Part shown: positions 1-8,956 of the stretch, piece by piece | Position numbering within the stretch: the stretch's first letter is position 1 | Layout of the letters: every line of letters begins with the position of its first letter | Translations under genes and position numbers: made by a program | Notes under the pieces: model-generated | Seen by the model: the letters and a program-made list of their open reading frames with translations, nothing else | Told to the model about the DNA's origin: nothing | The model's database searches: none | Assembly: GCA_000433415.1 (NCBI GenBank) | Contig: FR890531.1 | Location: 16,954-37,802, forward strand | Reading direction: 5' to 3' | Source of the DNA: Clostridium sp. CAG:448 | Lineage (GTDB): Bacteria; Bacillota; Clostridia; Oscillospirales; CAG-272 | DNA: 20,849 bases

Positions 1-1640
1 TCTTCAATCTGAATCTGAACCTTGTCGCCAAGCTGTCGGAAGGCGCGCTGTACGGAAGCCGTATCAGCACGGTGGTCATGGATTCCGTGACCTACATCGG
101 CGATTTCGCCTTCACCTCCTGCACGGCGCTCGGTAAAATTGTCATTCCGGACGGTGTGACTTACATCGGTGACGGTGCCTTTGCGGGGTGCACCCGTTCG
201 GTCAATACCTATGCATTGACCATTCCGGATTCCGTGACCTACCTTGGGCATGATGCCTTCCGTCAGGTCGGCGGTATCAAGGAAATTACGATCGGAAAAG
301 GTGTGACCGAATTGCCGCTCCAGGTCTTTGCGCAGTGCAGCAAACTGGAAACGGTGGTTCTTCCCGAAGGATTGACCTATATTGATGAGTCCGCCTTTGC
401 CTCCTGCGTCAAGCTTTCCCGCATGGGAACCGACGCAAAAGAGCTGGTCGAGGGGACGGTTCGTATTCCGGACAGCGTGACCGGTTTCGGCAAGGGCGTG
501 TTCTACGGATGCAACGCCATGACCGAGGTGTACCTGCCGAACAACGAGGCATTCGACACGCTGACCGAAGGAACCTTCATGGATTGCTTCGGGCTGACCG
601 ATGTTCACATTCCGGAAACGCTCAAGACCCTGGAATATGCAGCCTTCTCCGGCTGCAAGGCATTGCAGAGCATTGATCTTTGCCGGGTTGAAACGCTGGG
701 TGAATCCAGCTTCCTGTTTACGGATCTTGCCGAGATTTCTTCCGATTACGTCCGTGTGATCGACGACGGTGTGTTCTATTACAACCAGAATCTGAAGTCG
801 GTCAGCTTCCCGAATGCCACCTCGGTTGGTTCGCTTGCCTTCGTTTCCTGCCCCGCGCTGGAAAAAGTGGTGCTGACCTCCGTTGAGAGTATCGGTTCCA
901 GCGCGTTCAACTCGCTGACCAAGCTGACGACAGTGGATCTGCCTGCCATCAAGACCATTGACAACTCCGCCTTTGCAAACTGCACAGGGCTGACGAAGGT
1001 CACGTTGGGTGACAGCCTGGAGAAAATTGCACCTGCGGCTTTTGCCAATACGGCACTGGAAAGCATTGTGATTCCTGCGTCGCTGACCGAGCTTGGGCGC
1101 AATGCGTTCTCCGGCGTGACTACGCTGCGGACGATCACCGTTTCGCCTCAGAACAAGAGCTTTTATACCGATGCCGCCGGCGTTCTGTATCAGAAACTGG
1201 AGGATGGCGGTACCGTGCTGAAATATGCAGGCACCTATGTGCTGGAAACCTTCTATGAAATTCCAGAAGGAACACGTGTGATCGATGCGGGCGCATTCTC
1301 CAATAACCGCAAGATTGTAACGGTTGTTCTGCCGGAGAGTCTGACGCACATCGGATACAGCGCATTCCGTGATTCCAATGTAGTGACCTACATTGCACGC
1401 GGACTGGATGCACCCGTGTTGGAAACCCTGTACGACAGCAAGATCAACGCAAATTATGATAACTTCAAGGGCGCGCTCGGCGAAGTGACGGGATTGCGGC
1501 TGATTATCGGAAACCGGGCAGAGGGATATTCCAATTATGTCTGGCAGACCTTCTTCCCGCACATTGAGCGGGTTGCTCCCGGTGACATGGAGAGCACCAT
1601 CGCTGCAGAAAAAGCCGCTGCAGAGAAGACGAACGGATGA
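1..1640 (+). CDS. BspA-like LRR_5 surface protein, 5' end outside window
   Basis: The frame is open from the left edge (first full codon at position 3) to TGA at 1638-1640, so the start and any signal peptide lie upstream. The GTG at 72 falls inside a repeat and is not a credible start. The visible part is almost wholly LRR_5 (BspA-type) repeats of about 22-24 residues, with recurring cores such as IPDSVTYIGDGAFAGC, each a short strand followed by an 'AF..C..L' turn. The repeats end near residue 440 of the visible part. After them comes a tail with a 'GYSNYVWQTFFPHIERV' segment, which resembles the capping element that ends many BspA-like proteins, and then an Ala/Glu/Lys-rich end. No LPXTG motif or C-terminal membrane segment is present, so anchoring must be N-terminal or non-covalent. 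BspA-like proteins are known as adhesins or ligand-binding surface proteins; the ligand here is unknown. The next gene starts 28 nt downstream, which suggests cotranscription. Confidence 0.9.
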   Translation, partial: FNLNLNLVAKLSEGALYGSRISTVVMDSVTYIGDFAFTSCTALGKIVIPDGVTYIGDGAFAGCTRSVNTYALTIPDSVTYLGHDAFRQVGGIKEITIGKGVTELPLQVFAQCSKLETVVLPEGLTYIDESAFASCVKLSRMGTDAKELVEGTVRIPDSVTGFGKGVFYGCNAMTEVYLPNNEAFDTLTEGTFMDCFGLTDVHIPETLKTLEYAAFSGCKALQSIDLCRVETLGESSFLFTDLAEISSDYVRVIDDGVFYYNQNLKSVSFPNATSVGSLAFVSCPALEKVVLTSVESIGSSAFNSLTKLTTVDLPAIKTIDNSAFANCTGLTKVTLGDSLEKIAPAAFANTALESIVIPASLTELGRNAFSGVTTLRTITVSPQNKSFYTDAAGVLYQKLEDGGTVLKYAGTYVLETFYEIPEGTRVIDAGAFSNNRKIVTVVLPESLTHIGYSAFRDSNVVTYIARGLDAPVLETLYDSKINANYDNFKGALGEVTGLRLIIGNRAEGYSNYVWQTFFPHIERVAPGDMESTIAAEKAAAEKTNG

Positions 1641-1668
1641 TTGAGGATATGAACAAGGACAGAGAGAA

Positions 1669-4600
1669 ATGAAAATGAAAAAAACAAGAGTATTGGCACT
1701 GTTCCTGACGCTTGCCCTGCTCCTTACATTGTTGGCGACTTCCTGCACGTGCAGGAACACGCCCGATGGACCTGGGGAAGTCACGACCGGGGATACAACC
1801 GAACCTAATACCGAACCGGGGACGGAACCGTCCACCGGAACGGAAACGTCATCCGGGTCGGAAACGGAACCGTCACCGGAGACGGCAACCATTTATGTCC
1901 ATTGCAACAACGGCGATACGCAGCCCCTCACCCTGACCGGTGAGGTCGGCTCTGCCGTTGAGGCACCGGAAGCGCCGACGCTGACGTACTTTACCTTTGA
2001 GGGGTGGTACGAGGATGAGGCACTGACCGTTCCTTATACCTTTTCCGTGATTCCTGAACACGATATCCATGTGTATGCCAAGTTTACAACGCAGCGTACC
2101 ATGACTATTACGTTCGACGCGATGGGTGGAAATGCCGTTCCCGATGCGTATATTTATCCCGGGGAATCGGTCCCGACGCTTGCCGCTTCCGAGCGGAACG
2201 GATATACCTTCCTTGGTTGGTTTACCGACAGGGAATGTACAAAGAAGTTCACTGCGACGTCCGTTACAGAGGACATCACGCTGTATGCAGGATGGCTGTT
2301 GCGGGAAGATACCGCTCTGTTGACCGTATTTATCAACGGTGAACTGGCAGACACGCTGCCTGTGCGGCGCGGTACGGCATTTGACGGTTACGAAGCGCTG
2401 CTCGGCAAATTTGTCAGCGACGGTTTCTACACCGATGCGGATTGTACCGTTGCCTGGGATACGGCGTCGGCAATTCCGGGTAATATGACCTTGTATGCCA
2501 ATGCGTATACCGCGGGCCTGACCTTCTCCGGCGGAACCGTGACCGGTTATACCGGGGAAGCGGATACGGTTGTTTTGCCCGTGCGTGTGAACGGCGTGGC
2601 ATTGACCGCCATCGGGGATTATGCCTTTGACGGTACCGCCATCAAGAGTATCACGATTCCTGAGACCGTAAGTCACATCGGAACCGGCGCATTCCGTAAC
2701 TGCAAGCGCTTGGAGCGTGCGGTGCTGAGCAGCAATGTGACCGAAATCGGTCAGCTTGCCTTTTTGAACTGCTGCAAGCTGACGGATATCGGCGACGGTA
2801 TTTCGGTTACGACCGTCAAGCAGTCCACCTTCACTTCTTGCGAGTCGCTGAAGTCGGTGGTATTCCTTGGCAAGCTGACGCTGATCGAGGATTACGCCTT
2901 CTCCGGCTGCCGTTCGTTGGAGACACTGGATATGGGTGCATATGTGACCAAAATCGGTGACTTTGCCCTGATGAATTGTACCTCGCTTAAGACGCTGGTG
3001 CTTTCCGGCGCATTGAAGTCTATCGGCAACGGTGCGCTCAGCAATCTGGAGAGTGTTTCGGACGTTGAGTTCCGCGGCGACGCGACGCTCTGTCCGTACA
3101 AGTACTACCGTGGATGCCTGTTCGGCAATGATTATTCCGAGCTGTATCTGTATGTCCACGAGCAGGGTGAGACTGAATATGAAGTCAACGTTCCCAAGCT
3201 GACCACCATCAAAGCCTACGCCTTCAGCGGTGCCAAAAATCTGGTGCGTGTTGTATTGACCGACCAGATTACCACCATTGAAGAAAGCGCGTTTGAAAAC
3301 TGCACTTCTATCCGCGAGATGGTGATTCCTTATCTGGGCAACGGTGCAGACATTGATTACTTCGGCTACCTGTTTGGTGCGTCCTCCTACCGTGAGAACG
3401 GCATCAAAGCAAAGAAGGTGCCGGATTCACTGGTGAAGATCACCATCACAGGCAAGCTTTCCGAGGTTCCCGCATATGCCTTCTACGGCTGCAACGGTCT
3501 TCGCGAGGTCGTCGGATTGGAGAATGTTACCTCCATCGGGGATCAGGCGTTTGCGTACACTGCTTTTGAAAAATTTACCGTGGGTGACCGTATCAGCAGT
3601 TTCGGGGACGGCGTGTTCCTTGGTTGCGAGAAGCTGACGGCATTCGTGGTCAGCGGAAGCAATAAGACCTATAAAGCGGAGGACGGCTGTTTGTATTCCA
3701 AGGACGGCAGCGTGCTGATTTCGGTTCCGAGCGGTAAAACTTCCGTGACCATCAATTCTTCCGTGCGGACCATTGCCGAATATGCGTTTGCATATTCTTC
3801 CGTCCGTACCATTGTCATTCCGAAGTCCGTGACAACCGTGGAGAAGGGTGCCTTCTATCATTGCAAGTTGGAAGAACTGACCCTGCCCTTCATCGGTCGT
3901 ACCCGTGAGTATACCGAAACGCGGGAGGACGTCAAGCCGGGCTACAACGAGGAGGATGTCATTTCCAAGCAGAAGTGGACGTCCGATTTTACCTTGCACT
4001 ATATGTTCGGCAGTAGCGTCACCATTACGGAAACAGTTACCGGTAAGGATGGGGAAACACCCAAGTACGCATATACATCCGAGTTTGAAAATATGTATGC
4101 CATTCCCAGCTCGCTGCGCGTGATTCACGTTACCGAGCCTGTGAAGGTCATTCGCCCCTATACATTCTATTCCGCAACCGGTCTGAAGACAATTGATGTG
4201 ACCGGTGTGGAAGAGATCGGCATGTTCTCACACGTTATGACTGCACTGGACGAGGTTGTCCTGCCCGCAAGCGTGCGTGTTGTCGGACGGTATGCTTACG
4301 CGAACATTCAGACGCTGACCCGTGTGGTGATTCCCGGAACGGTAGAATCCTTGGGAGAAGCGTGCTTCTGCATGAACGGCGCGCTTGCAACGGTGGAGCT
4401 GGGCGAGGGACTGACTGAGATTCCTGCCTATGGCTTCTACCCCTATGCGGTAACAAATACATCCGCCGGAACAACAACCTATACGTCCAAACTGACCGAG
4501 ATCACGATTCCTGCCAGTGTCAAACGCATCGGTGACGCGGCGTTCTACCGCGCCGGTGCGACCGACGGCAAGTTCACTGTGACCTTTGCCGCAGGCACGG

Positions 4601-5115
4601 TACTGGAAGAGATCGGCGGAGCGGCATTTTACGGTTCCGCTCTCTCGGAGGTACATATTCCCGCAACCGTGAAGATTCTGCACAACGAAGCGTTTTCCAC
4701 CTGTCTGTCGCTTGTGACGGTTTACATCGGAAACGAAACGGAAGGAAGCCGCCTGGAGCATATCGGCGCGTTGTGCTTTGCGAACATGCCCAATCTGCAG
4801 GATTGTTGGATCTACAAGGATGTCCGCTCGGTAGCGGATCTGCCGACGATGGATCTGTTCCTGCGTTCCAAAGAGTATTACGGACCTTTCGTGGTGGTCA
4901 ACAACGGAGAAAATGTGACGCTTCATGTCCGCGGATTGGAATTCTACATGACCTCCGTTCCGGATAAGGACGGGAAGGAAACCAACAACTGGCTGACCTA
5001 CTACGGATCCGAAAAACGTAACTTCTTCTCCGAGATTGAGATCGCACTGTCTGCACGGCAGGAAGTCGCGCCGATTTCCGCCGTCTCGGCAGACAGAGGA
5101 CGGAGGGACGCATGA
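1669..5115 (+). CDS. Lipoprotein with three InlB-type B-repeats and a BspA-like LRR_5 domain
   Basis: This 1148-residue protein starts at an ATG 9 nt after AAGGA (1655-1659). A lipoprotein signal peptide ends at LLATSC, making Cys26 the probable lipidated residue. A Thr/Glu/Pro/Ser/Gly-rich linker (about 30-72) would span the cell wall. Three Listeria-Bacteroides B-repeats (Flg_new type) follow at about 74-139, 143-209 and 215-280. The first two show the usual 'F.GWY/F' and terminal 'LYA.W'-like signatures; the third is diverged. From about 282 to 1080 there are many LRR_5 repeats of the BspA type, interrupted by less regular stretches (for example 560-580 and 740-810). Such proteins sit on the outer face of the membrane or wall and bind host, polymer or peptide ligands; the ligand cannot be read from sequence. 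Its stop overlaps the next start by 4 nt (ATGA), so the two are translationally coupled. The second Met (1675) is a possible alternative start. Confidence 0.93.
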   Translation: MKMKKTRVLALFLTLALLLTLLATSCTCRNTPDGPGEVTTGDTTEPNTEPGTEPSTGTETSSGSETEPSPETATIYVHCNNGDTQPLTLTGEVGSAVEAPEAPTLTYFTFEGWYEDEALTVPYTFSVIPEHDIHVYAKFTTQRTMTITFDAMGGNAVPDAYIYPGESVPTLAASERNGYTFLGWFTDRECTKKFTATSVTEDITLYAGWLLREDTALLTVFINGELADTLPVRRGTAFDGYEALLGKFVSDGFYTDADCTVAWDTASAIPGNMTLYANAYTAGLTFSGGTVTGYTGEADTVVLPVRVNGVALTAIGDYAFDGTAIKSITIPETVSHIGTGAFRNCKRLERAVLSSNVTEIGQLAFLNCCKLTDIGDGISVTTVKQSTFTSCESLKSVVFLGKLTLIEDYAFSGCRSLETLDMGAYVTKIGDFALMNCTSLKTLVLSGALKSIGNGALSNLESVSDVEFRGDATLCPYKYYRGCLFGNDYSELYLYVHEQGETEYEVNVPKLTTIKAYAFSGAKNLVRVVLTDQITTIEESAFENCTSIREMVIPYLGNGADIDYFGYLFGASSYRENGIKAKKVPDSLVKITITGKLSEVPAYAFYGCNGLREVVGLENVTSIGDQAFAYTAFEKFTVGDRISSFGDGVFLGCEKLTAFVVSGSNKTYKAEDGCLYSKDGSVLISVPSGKTSVTINSSVRTIAEYAFAYSSVRTIVIPKSVTTVEKGAFYHCKLEELTLPFIGRTREYTETREDVKPGYNEEDVISKQKWTSDFTLHYMFGSSVTITETVTGKDGETPKYAYTSEFENMYAIPSSLRVIHVTEPVKVIRPYTFYSATGLKTIDVTGVEEIGMFSHVMTALDEVVLPASVRVVGRYAYANIQTLTRVVIPGTVESLGEACFCMNGALATVELGEGLTEIPAYGFYPYAVTNTSAGTTTYTSKLTEITIPASVKRIGDAAFYRAGATDGKFTVTFAAGTVLEEIGGAAFYGSALSEVHIPATVKILHNEAFSTCLSLVTVYIGNETEGSRLEHIGALCFANMPNLQDCWIYKDVRSVADLPTMDLFLRSKEYYGPFVVVNNGENVTLHVRGLEFYMTSVPDKDGKETNNWLTYYGSEKRNFFSEIEIALSARQEVAPISAVSADRGRRDA

Positions 5116-6263
5116 CCGTACTCGGCAGAACCAAAAAGATCATTGTTCTGACCGTTCTGTTTGTTCTGCTGGTGGCACTTTTGGTGTTTGCCGTAATCGG
5201 GTTGCGGAACATCGGTGAGGACAAGACCGCCGTTTACCGCGATGCAGGCGCGACGGTCAAGGTGACATTTGTGGCAAACGGCGGAACCATCAACGGCGGC
5301 GGTTCCTATTACCGTATGGTAAAACCGGGAGATCTGGTGCTGGAACCGGGCAAGGAGCTGTCGGACGGGACCGTAACTGCCGGTGCCGTTTTGACAGGGC
5401 ATACATTGGCATCCTGGAATCTCGGCACTGTCCACGAGGACGGGACGGTTGAGTTGGGCGAGGCGGTGGATTTTTCCACCTTCCGCCCGACCGAGGATAC
5501 CGTACTGTATGCAAAGTGGCGTACCTACTTCAATTTCCGCCTGGTGGATGCCGCGACAGGCGAAGAGCGGGATGTCAAAACCGTGCAGCCCGGCGAGGAC
5601 GGGCAGGTGCATTTCACTGCTGTGACTTACCGTTCCAGTGTGGGATATACCTTCTTTGAGTACTATGAGGATGCGGAGAAGACCATCCCGGTGGATTTTT
5701 CCAAAGACTATGCGAACGATCAGAATGAGATGACGGTGTACTGCTACTGCCTGCCCGGGGAGTGGACGCGGCTGAATTCTAAGACTACCAATATCAATCT
5801 CAAGTACAATGCCAACTACTATCTGGAAGAGGACATTGACCTTGGCGGTAAGGTGTTGAATTTCAACAAGAGCGGTTCATGGATGGGCAACTACAAAGGC
5901 AAGATCGTCGGAAACGGGCATACCATTTCCAACTTTACGCTCAATTGGCAGACCAAGCTGGTTTCGGCTGTCGGATTGTTCAAGGAGTTGGAGAAGGGTG
6001 CGCAGATCACGGACGTGACCTTCGCGGATGTGACCATTATCGCCGATTCCACACAGGCAAATACGCCGGCGTTTGGTGCGATTGCGCCCAAGATCGGAGA
6101 GGGCGTTGTGCTCCGTGGTGTGCATTTTAACAACCTGACAGTGCGCTATACCGAAAACCTTTCCATAAAGGGCCTGACTGACCCGGCAATCGGATATGAG
6201 ATCGGTAAGGACGTCGCCATAGAGGACTGCTCTTTGGATGTTCGGTTTGAGAAGCTCCCCTGA
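5112..6263 (+). CDS. Membrane-anchored surface protein with B-repeat-like and GLUG/beta-helix-like domains
   Basis: The ATG at 5112 overlaps the preceding stop (ATGA) and there is no good separate ribosome site, so translation probably depends on reinitiation. The 383-residue product has a short basic N-terminus and one hydrophobic helix at about 10-31 with no lipobox Cys, suggesting an uncleaved anchor with the rest outside the cell. Residues 48-136 resemble an extended B-repeat ending in 'LYAKW', and 137-213 resemble a second one. Residues 236-380 have the look of a GLUG or right-handed beta-helix domain: an 'EDIDLGG' opening, a 'GNYKGKIVGNGHTISNFTL' segment, then 'VGLF..L..GA.ITDVTF'. It has no LRR repeats, unlike the genes on either side. 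It may be a partner of the upstream lipoprotein, given the coupling. Function is unknown. Confidence 0.88.
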   Translation: MTVLGRTKKIIVLTVLFVLLVALLVFAVIGLRNIGEDKTAVYRDAGATVKVTFVANGGTINGGGSYYRMVKPGDLVLEPGKELSDGTVTAGAVLTGHTLASWNLGTVHEDGTVELGEAVDFSTFRPTEDTVLYAKWRTYFNFRLVDAATGEERDVKTVQPGEDGQVHFTAVTYRSSVGYTFFEYYEDAEKTIPVDFSKDYANDQNEMTVYCYCLPGEWTRLNSKTTNINLKYNANYYLEEDIDLGGKVLNFNKSGSWMGNYKGKIVGNGHTISNFTLNWQTKLVSAVGLFKELEKGAQITDVTFADVTIIADSTQANTPAFGAIAPKIGEGVVLRGVHFNNLTVRYTENLSIKGLTDPAIGYEIGKDVAIEDCSLDVRFEKLP

Positions 6264-6285
6264 CGGAGCGGAAGCAATAAAAAAT

Positions 6286-6290
6286 GGAGG
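6286..6290 (+). promoter_or_regulatory. Ribosome binding site GGAGG that sets the oppA start
   Basis: GGAGG lies 7 nt before the ATG at 6298. The same frame is open upstream to another ATG at 6238, but that one overlaps the previous gene and would put about 20 extra residues before the lipoprotein signal. The site therefore decides in favour of 6298. Confidence 0.85.
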
Positions 6291-6297
6291 AAAATCA

Positions 6298-8841
6298 ATG
6301 AAAAAGACTTACAGAGTCCTGGCAGCCGCACTTGCGGTGATTATGCTTTGCTTTGCGCTTGCTGCCTGCAAGACGACAAAAGGGAATGATGTGTCTACCG
6401 GTGACGGCACTGCAACCGGAGAAAACGGAACCGCAGGCGGTACAACCGGGGAAACCGATAATTCCGGCAACGAGCAGCCGTCCAGTTCCCGTAACGAAAC
6501 CACACCGCTGGTAATTGCCAGCGATCCCATGGATGGCGTGTTCAACCCGTTCTTCTATACGACCGGTGCTGACGGATCGGTTGTGGGACTGACCCAGCTT
6601 TCTATGATGAGCGTAGACAACCAGGGCAAGAATCCCAAGTGCGGCGCAGATGTCGATACGGTTGCGTTGGACTTCCTGTCCAAGGTGACGGATACCCGTG
6701 CCGACAAGAATGACGATACGGACTATGAGAATTACTACACGACCTATGAATTCCTGATCAAGAACGGTCTGAAATTCAGCGATGGCAGTGATCTGACCAT
6801 TGAGGACGTGCTGTTCAACATGTATATGTATCTTGACCCGGTCTATACCGGATCGTCCACCATGTATTCGGTCAATATCAAGGGTCTGACAGAGTACCGG
6901 ACGCAGGAGGAAGATCCCAACCAGCAGTCCGGCTTCGAGGAAAAGTTTGAGGATGCTGCCAATGCGAGAATCCAGGCAATTCTGGACTGGGCTGACGATA
7001 ATGGCCTGACCTTCTCTGATCTTGCTGCCGACGTTCTTGCCGACATCGCAACGGTCGAGAAGCTGTTCCGCGAGGAGCTGGAAGCGGACTGGACAACTGC
7101 TGGCACCAACCTTGCTTCCTACAAGGAGGAGTATCCGGAGCTGACCGAGGTGTGGCAGGCGTACTTCTATATGTACGGCTACATCAAGTTTGACAGCGAA
7201 ACCAAGAAGTTTGATCCCGCAAGCTCTATCAGCCTGACCGAAACACGTTTCACCACCAAGGAAACTGCGGTTGATTATCTGTACAGCAATTTTCTGGATC
7301 GGGACGTGCCGGAAACCTATAAGACCAAAATTACCGAGGTTCTGACCCGCTACCAGACCGCAACCACTGCCCATGCTGCATTTGCAACCGAGGCAAAGTC
7401 CGAGTATTTCCGTCAGATGACAGAATCCGGAAAGCTGCGTTATGACAGTGTTTCTGGTATCACAACCTATAAGACCACCGATTTCAACGGACAGCATTAC
7501 GATGAAGAGCACGATGTTCTGCGTATTGTCATCAACGGTGTTGACCCCAAGGCAGTCTGGAACTTCTCCTTCTCCGTTGCACCGATGAACTATTACATTC
7601 CGGAGTCCTACCGTGGCAACAAGAATCTGATCCATGGTGTGTCCTACGGTGATTCCGCATTTTTTACCGCAGTCAAATCCAACCACGTTCCCATGGGTGC
7701 AGGTCCCTACAAAGCAGTGGATGCCAACGGCAACGATGCCAAGAGCGCCAGCGATTTCTTCTCCGCAAACGTGGTTTACTTCCAGCGCAACGACAACTTC
7801 CTTTTGGGCAAGCCGAAGATTAAGATGGTGCGTTACCAGGTGATTTCCTCCACACAGCTCATGGATGCCGTGACGATGCAGAATAACCAGGTTCACATCT
7901 CTACGCCGAATGCTACGCTGGATAACAAAAACGAGATCGAAAGCAAATATGCCGATAAGATTCAGATGGTCATGAACGACACCTTGGGTTACGGTTATAT
8001 CGGTATCAATGCCAACTATGTCCAGGATCTGGCTGTCCGTAAGGCAATTATGTATGCCATGGACACTAAGCTGACCATTGATTTCTACTCCCAGGAAATG
8101 GCTTCCACCATCACACGCCCCATGTCCAAACTGAGCTGGGCATACCCGACCGATAAGGACTTTGCTTACCGTCTGACCAACGCTGCCGGTGAGTTTGACC
8201 GTGAGGCAACCAAAGCCAAGATCATTGAGCTGGTGGAGGATGCCGGTTACCGTAAGGTCAACGGAATCTATCAGCGCACCTCCGACGTGACCGGTAAGGT
8301 TCTGCGTCTGGAGTTCACCTTCACACTGGCAGGCGAGAGCATCAACCACCCTGCCTACTCTACCTTCGAGAAAGCAAAGGGCATTCTGGAAGAGTGCGGA
8401 TTCAAAATCAACATCGTCAACGACCCCAACGCGCTGGTCAAGCTGGCAGGCGGTACGCTGACCGTATGGGCTGCCGCATGGTCTTCCACCATTGACCCGG
8501 ATATGTATCAGGTCTATCACAAGAAGTCCACGGCAACCTCTGTCAACAACTGGGGTTATCCTTGGCTGCTCCAGAACGGATCTTCCGAGGAGCGCGCCAT
8601 TATCGATGACCTGAGCGACCTGATCGAGCAGGGACGTGCCACCACCGATATCGAGCGGCGTAAGGAAATTTATGCCCAGGCATTGGATAAGGTGATGGAG
8701 CTGTGTGTGGAATTGCCGACCTATCAGAGAAAGGATATGTACATTATCGACAAGACTGTCGTGGATATCAACTCTCTGCCCAAGGAGATCACGCCCTACA
8801 ACGGACCGCTTTCCGAAATCTGGAACCTGAGCTTGCGGTGA
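6298..8841 (+). CDS. oppA: Peptide ABC transporter substrate-binding lipoprotein (SBP_bac_5 family), with a large insertion
   Basis: This 847-residue protein is the extracytoplasmic receptor for the importer encoded just downstream. The signal peptide ends in the lipobox LAAC, giving Cys24 as the lipid anchor, and a Gly/Thr/Asn/Ser-rich linker runs to about residue 68. The fold begins at 'PLVIASDPMDGVFNPFFY', typical of SBP_bac_5, and includes 'FLIKNGLKFSDGSDLTIEDV' (about 152-171), which matches the conserved segment of OppA/DppA proteins. Later sections ('LAVRKAIMYAMD' and the AGYRKVNGIYQR stretch) also fit. The family is usually about 500-600 residues. The excess is largely a charged, helix-rich insertion at about 200-400, between 'GLTEY' and 'DVLRIVINGVDPKAVW'. 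Substrate is probably oligopeptides, but dipeptide, nickel or sugar members share this fold. A 115-nt gap with a strong hairpin separates it from oppB. Confidence 0.93.
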   Translation: MKKTYRVLAAALAVIMLCFALAACKTTKGNDVSTGDGTATGENGTAGGTTGETDNSGNEQPSSSRNETTPLVIASDPMDGVFNPFFYTTGADGSVVGLTQLSMMSVDNQGKNPKCGADVDTVALDFLSKVTDTRADKNDDTDYENYYTTYEFLIKNGLKFSDGSDLTIEDVLFNMYMYLDPVYTGSSTMYSVNIKGLTEYRTQEEDPNQQSGFEEKFEDAANARIQAILDWADDNGLTFSDLAADVLADIATVEKLFREELEADWTTAGTNLASYKEEYPELTEVWQAYFYMYGYIKFDSETKKFDPASSISLTETRFTTKETAVDYLYSNFLDRDVPETYKTKITEVLTRYQTATTAHAAFATEAKSEYFRQMTESGKLRYDSVSGITTYKTTDFNGQHYDEEHDVLRIVINGVDPKAVWNFSFSVAPMNYYIPESYRGNKNLIHGVSYGDSAFFTAVKSNHVPMGAGPYKAVDANGNDAKSASDFFSANVVYFQRNDNFLLGKPKIKMVRYQVISSTQLMDAVTMQNNQVHISTPNATLDNKNEIESKYADKIQMVMNDTLGYGYIGINANYVQDLAVRKAIMYAMDTKLTIDFYSQEMASTITRPMSKLSWAYPTDKDFAYRLTNAAGEFDREATKAKIIELVEDAGYRKVNGIYQRTSDVTGKVLRLEFTFTLAGESINHPAYSTFEKAKGILEECGFKINIVNDPNALVKLAGGTLTVWAAAWSSTIDPDMYQVYHKKSTATSVNNWGYPWLLQNGSSEERAIIDDLSDLIEQGRATTDIERRKEIYAQALDKVMELCVELPTYQRKDMYIIDKTVVDINSLPKEITPYNGPLSEIWNLSLR

Positions 8842-8871
8842 TGTTGCGCCTCAGGAACTGTTGTTTGCGAT

Positions 8872-8898
8872 GCCTGCCATGATTCAGTCGTGGCAGGC
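8872..8898 (+). promoter_or_regulatory. Strong intercistronic hairpin between oppA and oppB, without a U-tract
   Basis: GCCTGCCATGA (8872-8882) pairs with TCGTGGCAGGC (8888-8898) around a 5-nt loop, giving 11 pairs with one G-U wobble. The 3' side continues into GC-rich sequence (a CCGCCGGCGG palindrome at 8900-8909) and lacks a T run, so it is not a standard intrinsic terminator. In several binding-protein-dependent importers such a structure protects the binding-protein mRNA or limits read-through so that the receptor is made in excess over the permease. That role is inferred here. The rest of the 8842-8956 gap shows no convincing promoter. Confidence 0.7.
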
Positions 8899-8956
8899 GC
8901 CGCCGGCGGTTCTGTGCAAACGCCTGCTCAATTTTGCAAGAAAGGTGTCAAATTGA

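Noticed and set aside
72..74. GTG as start of the first gene
   Set aside because: The frame continues upstream to the window edge with LRR_5-like sequence, so the true start is outside.
1873..3159. Antisense open frame of 428 codons over the first LRR lipoprotein
   Set aside because: It overlaps clear B-repeats and LRR_5 repeats on the + strand and gives a low-complexity basic translation without a domain.
1..5115. Repeat-rich DNA that might suggest a CRISPR array
   Set aside because: The periodicity is that of coding LRR_5 repeats with diverged sequence; there are no identical direct repeats with unique spacers.
6238..6297. Upstream in-frame start for oppA
   Set aside because: It overlaps the preceding gene and places residues before the lipoprotein signal; GGAGG points to the ATG at 6298.
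6295..8520. Antisense open frame of 741 codons over oppA
   Set aside because: It mirrors a well-supported gene with signal peptide and family motifs; its translation is rich in His/Cys/Arg/Gly with no recognisable domain and no ribosome site. It is a by-product of codon bias.
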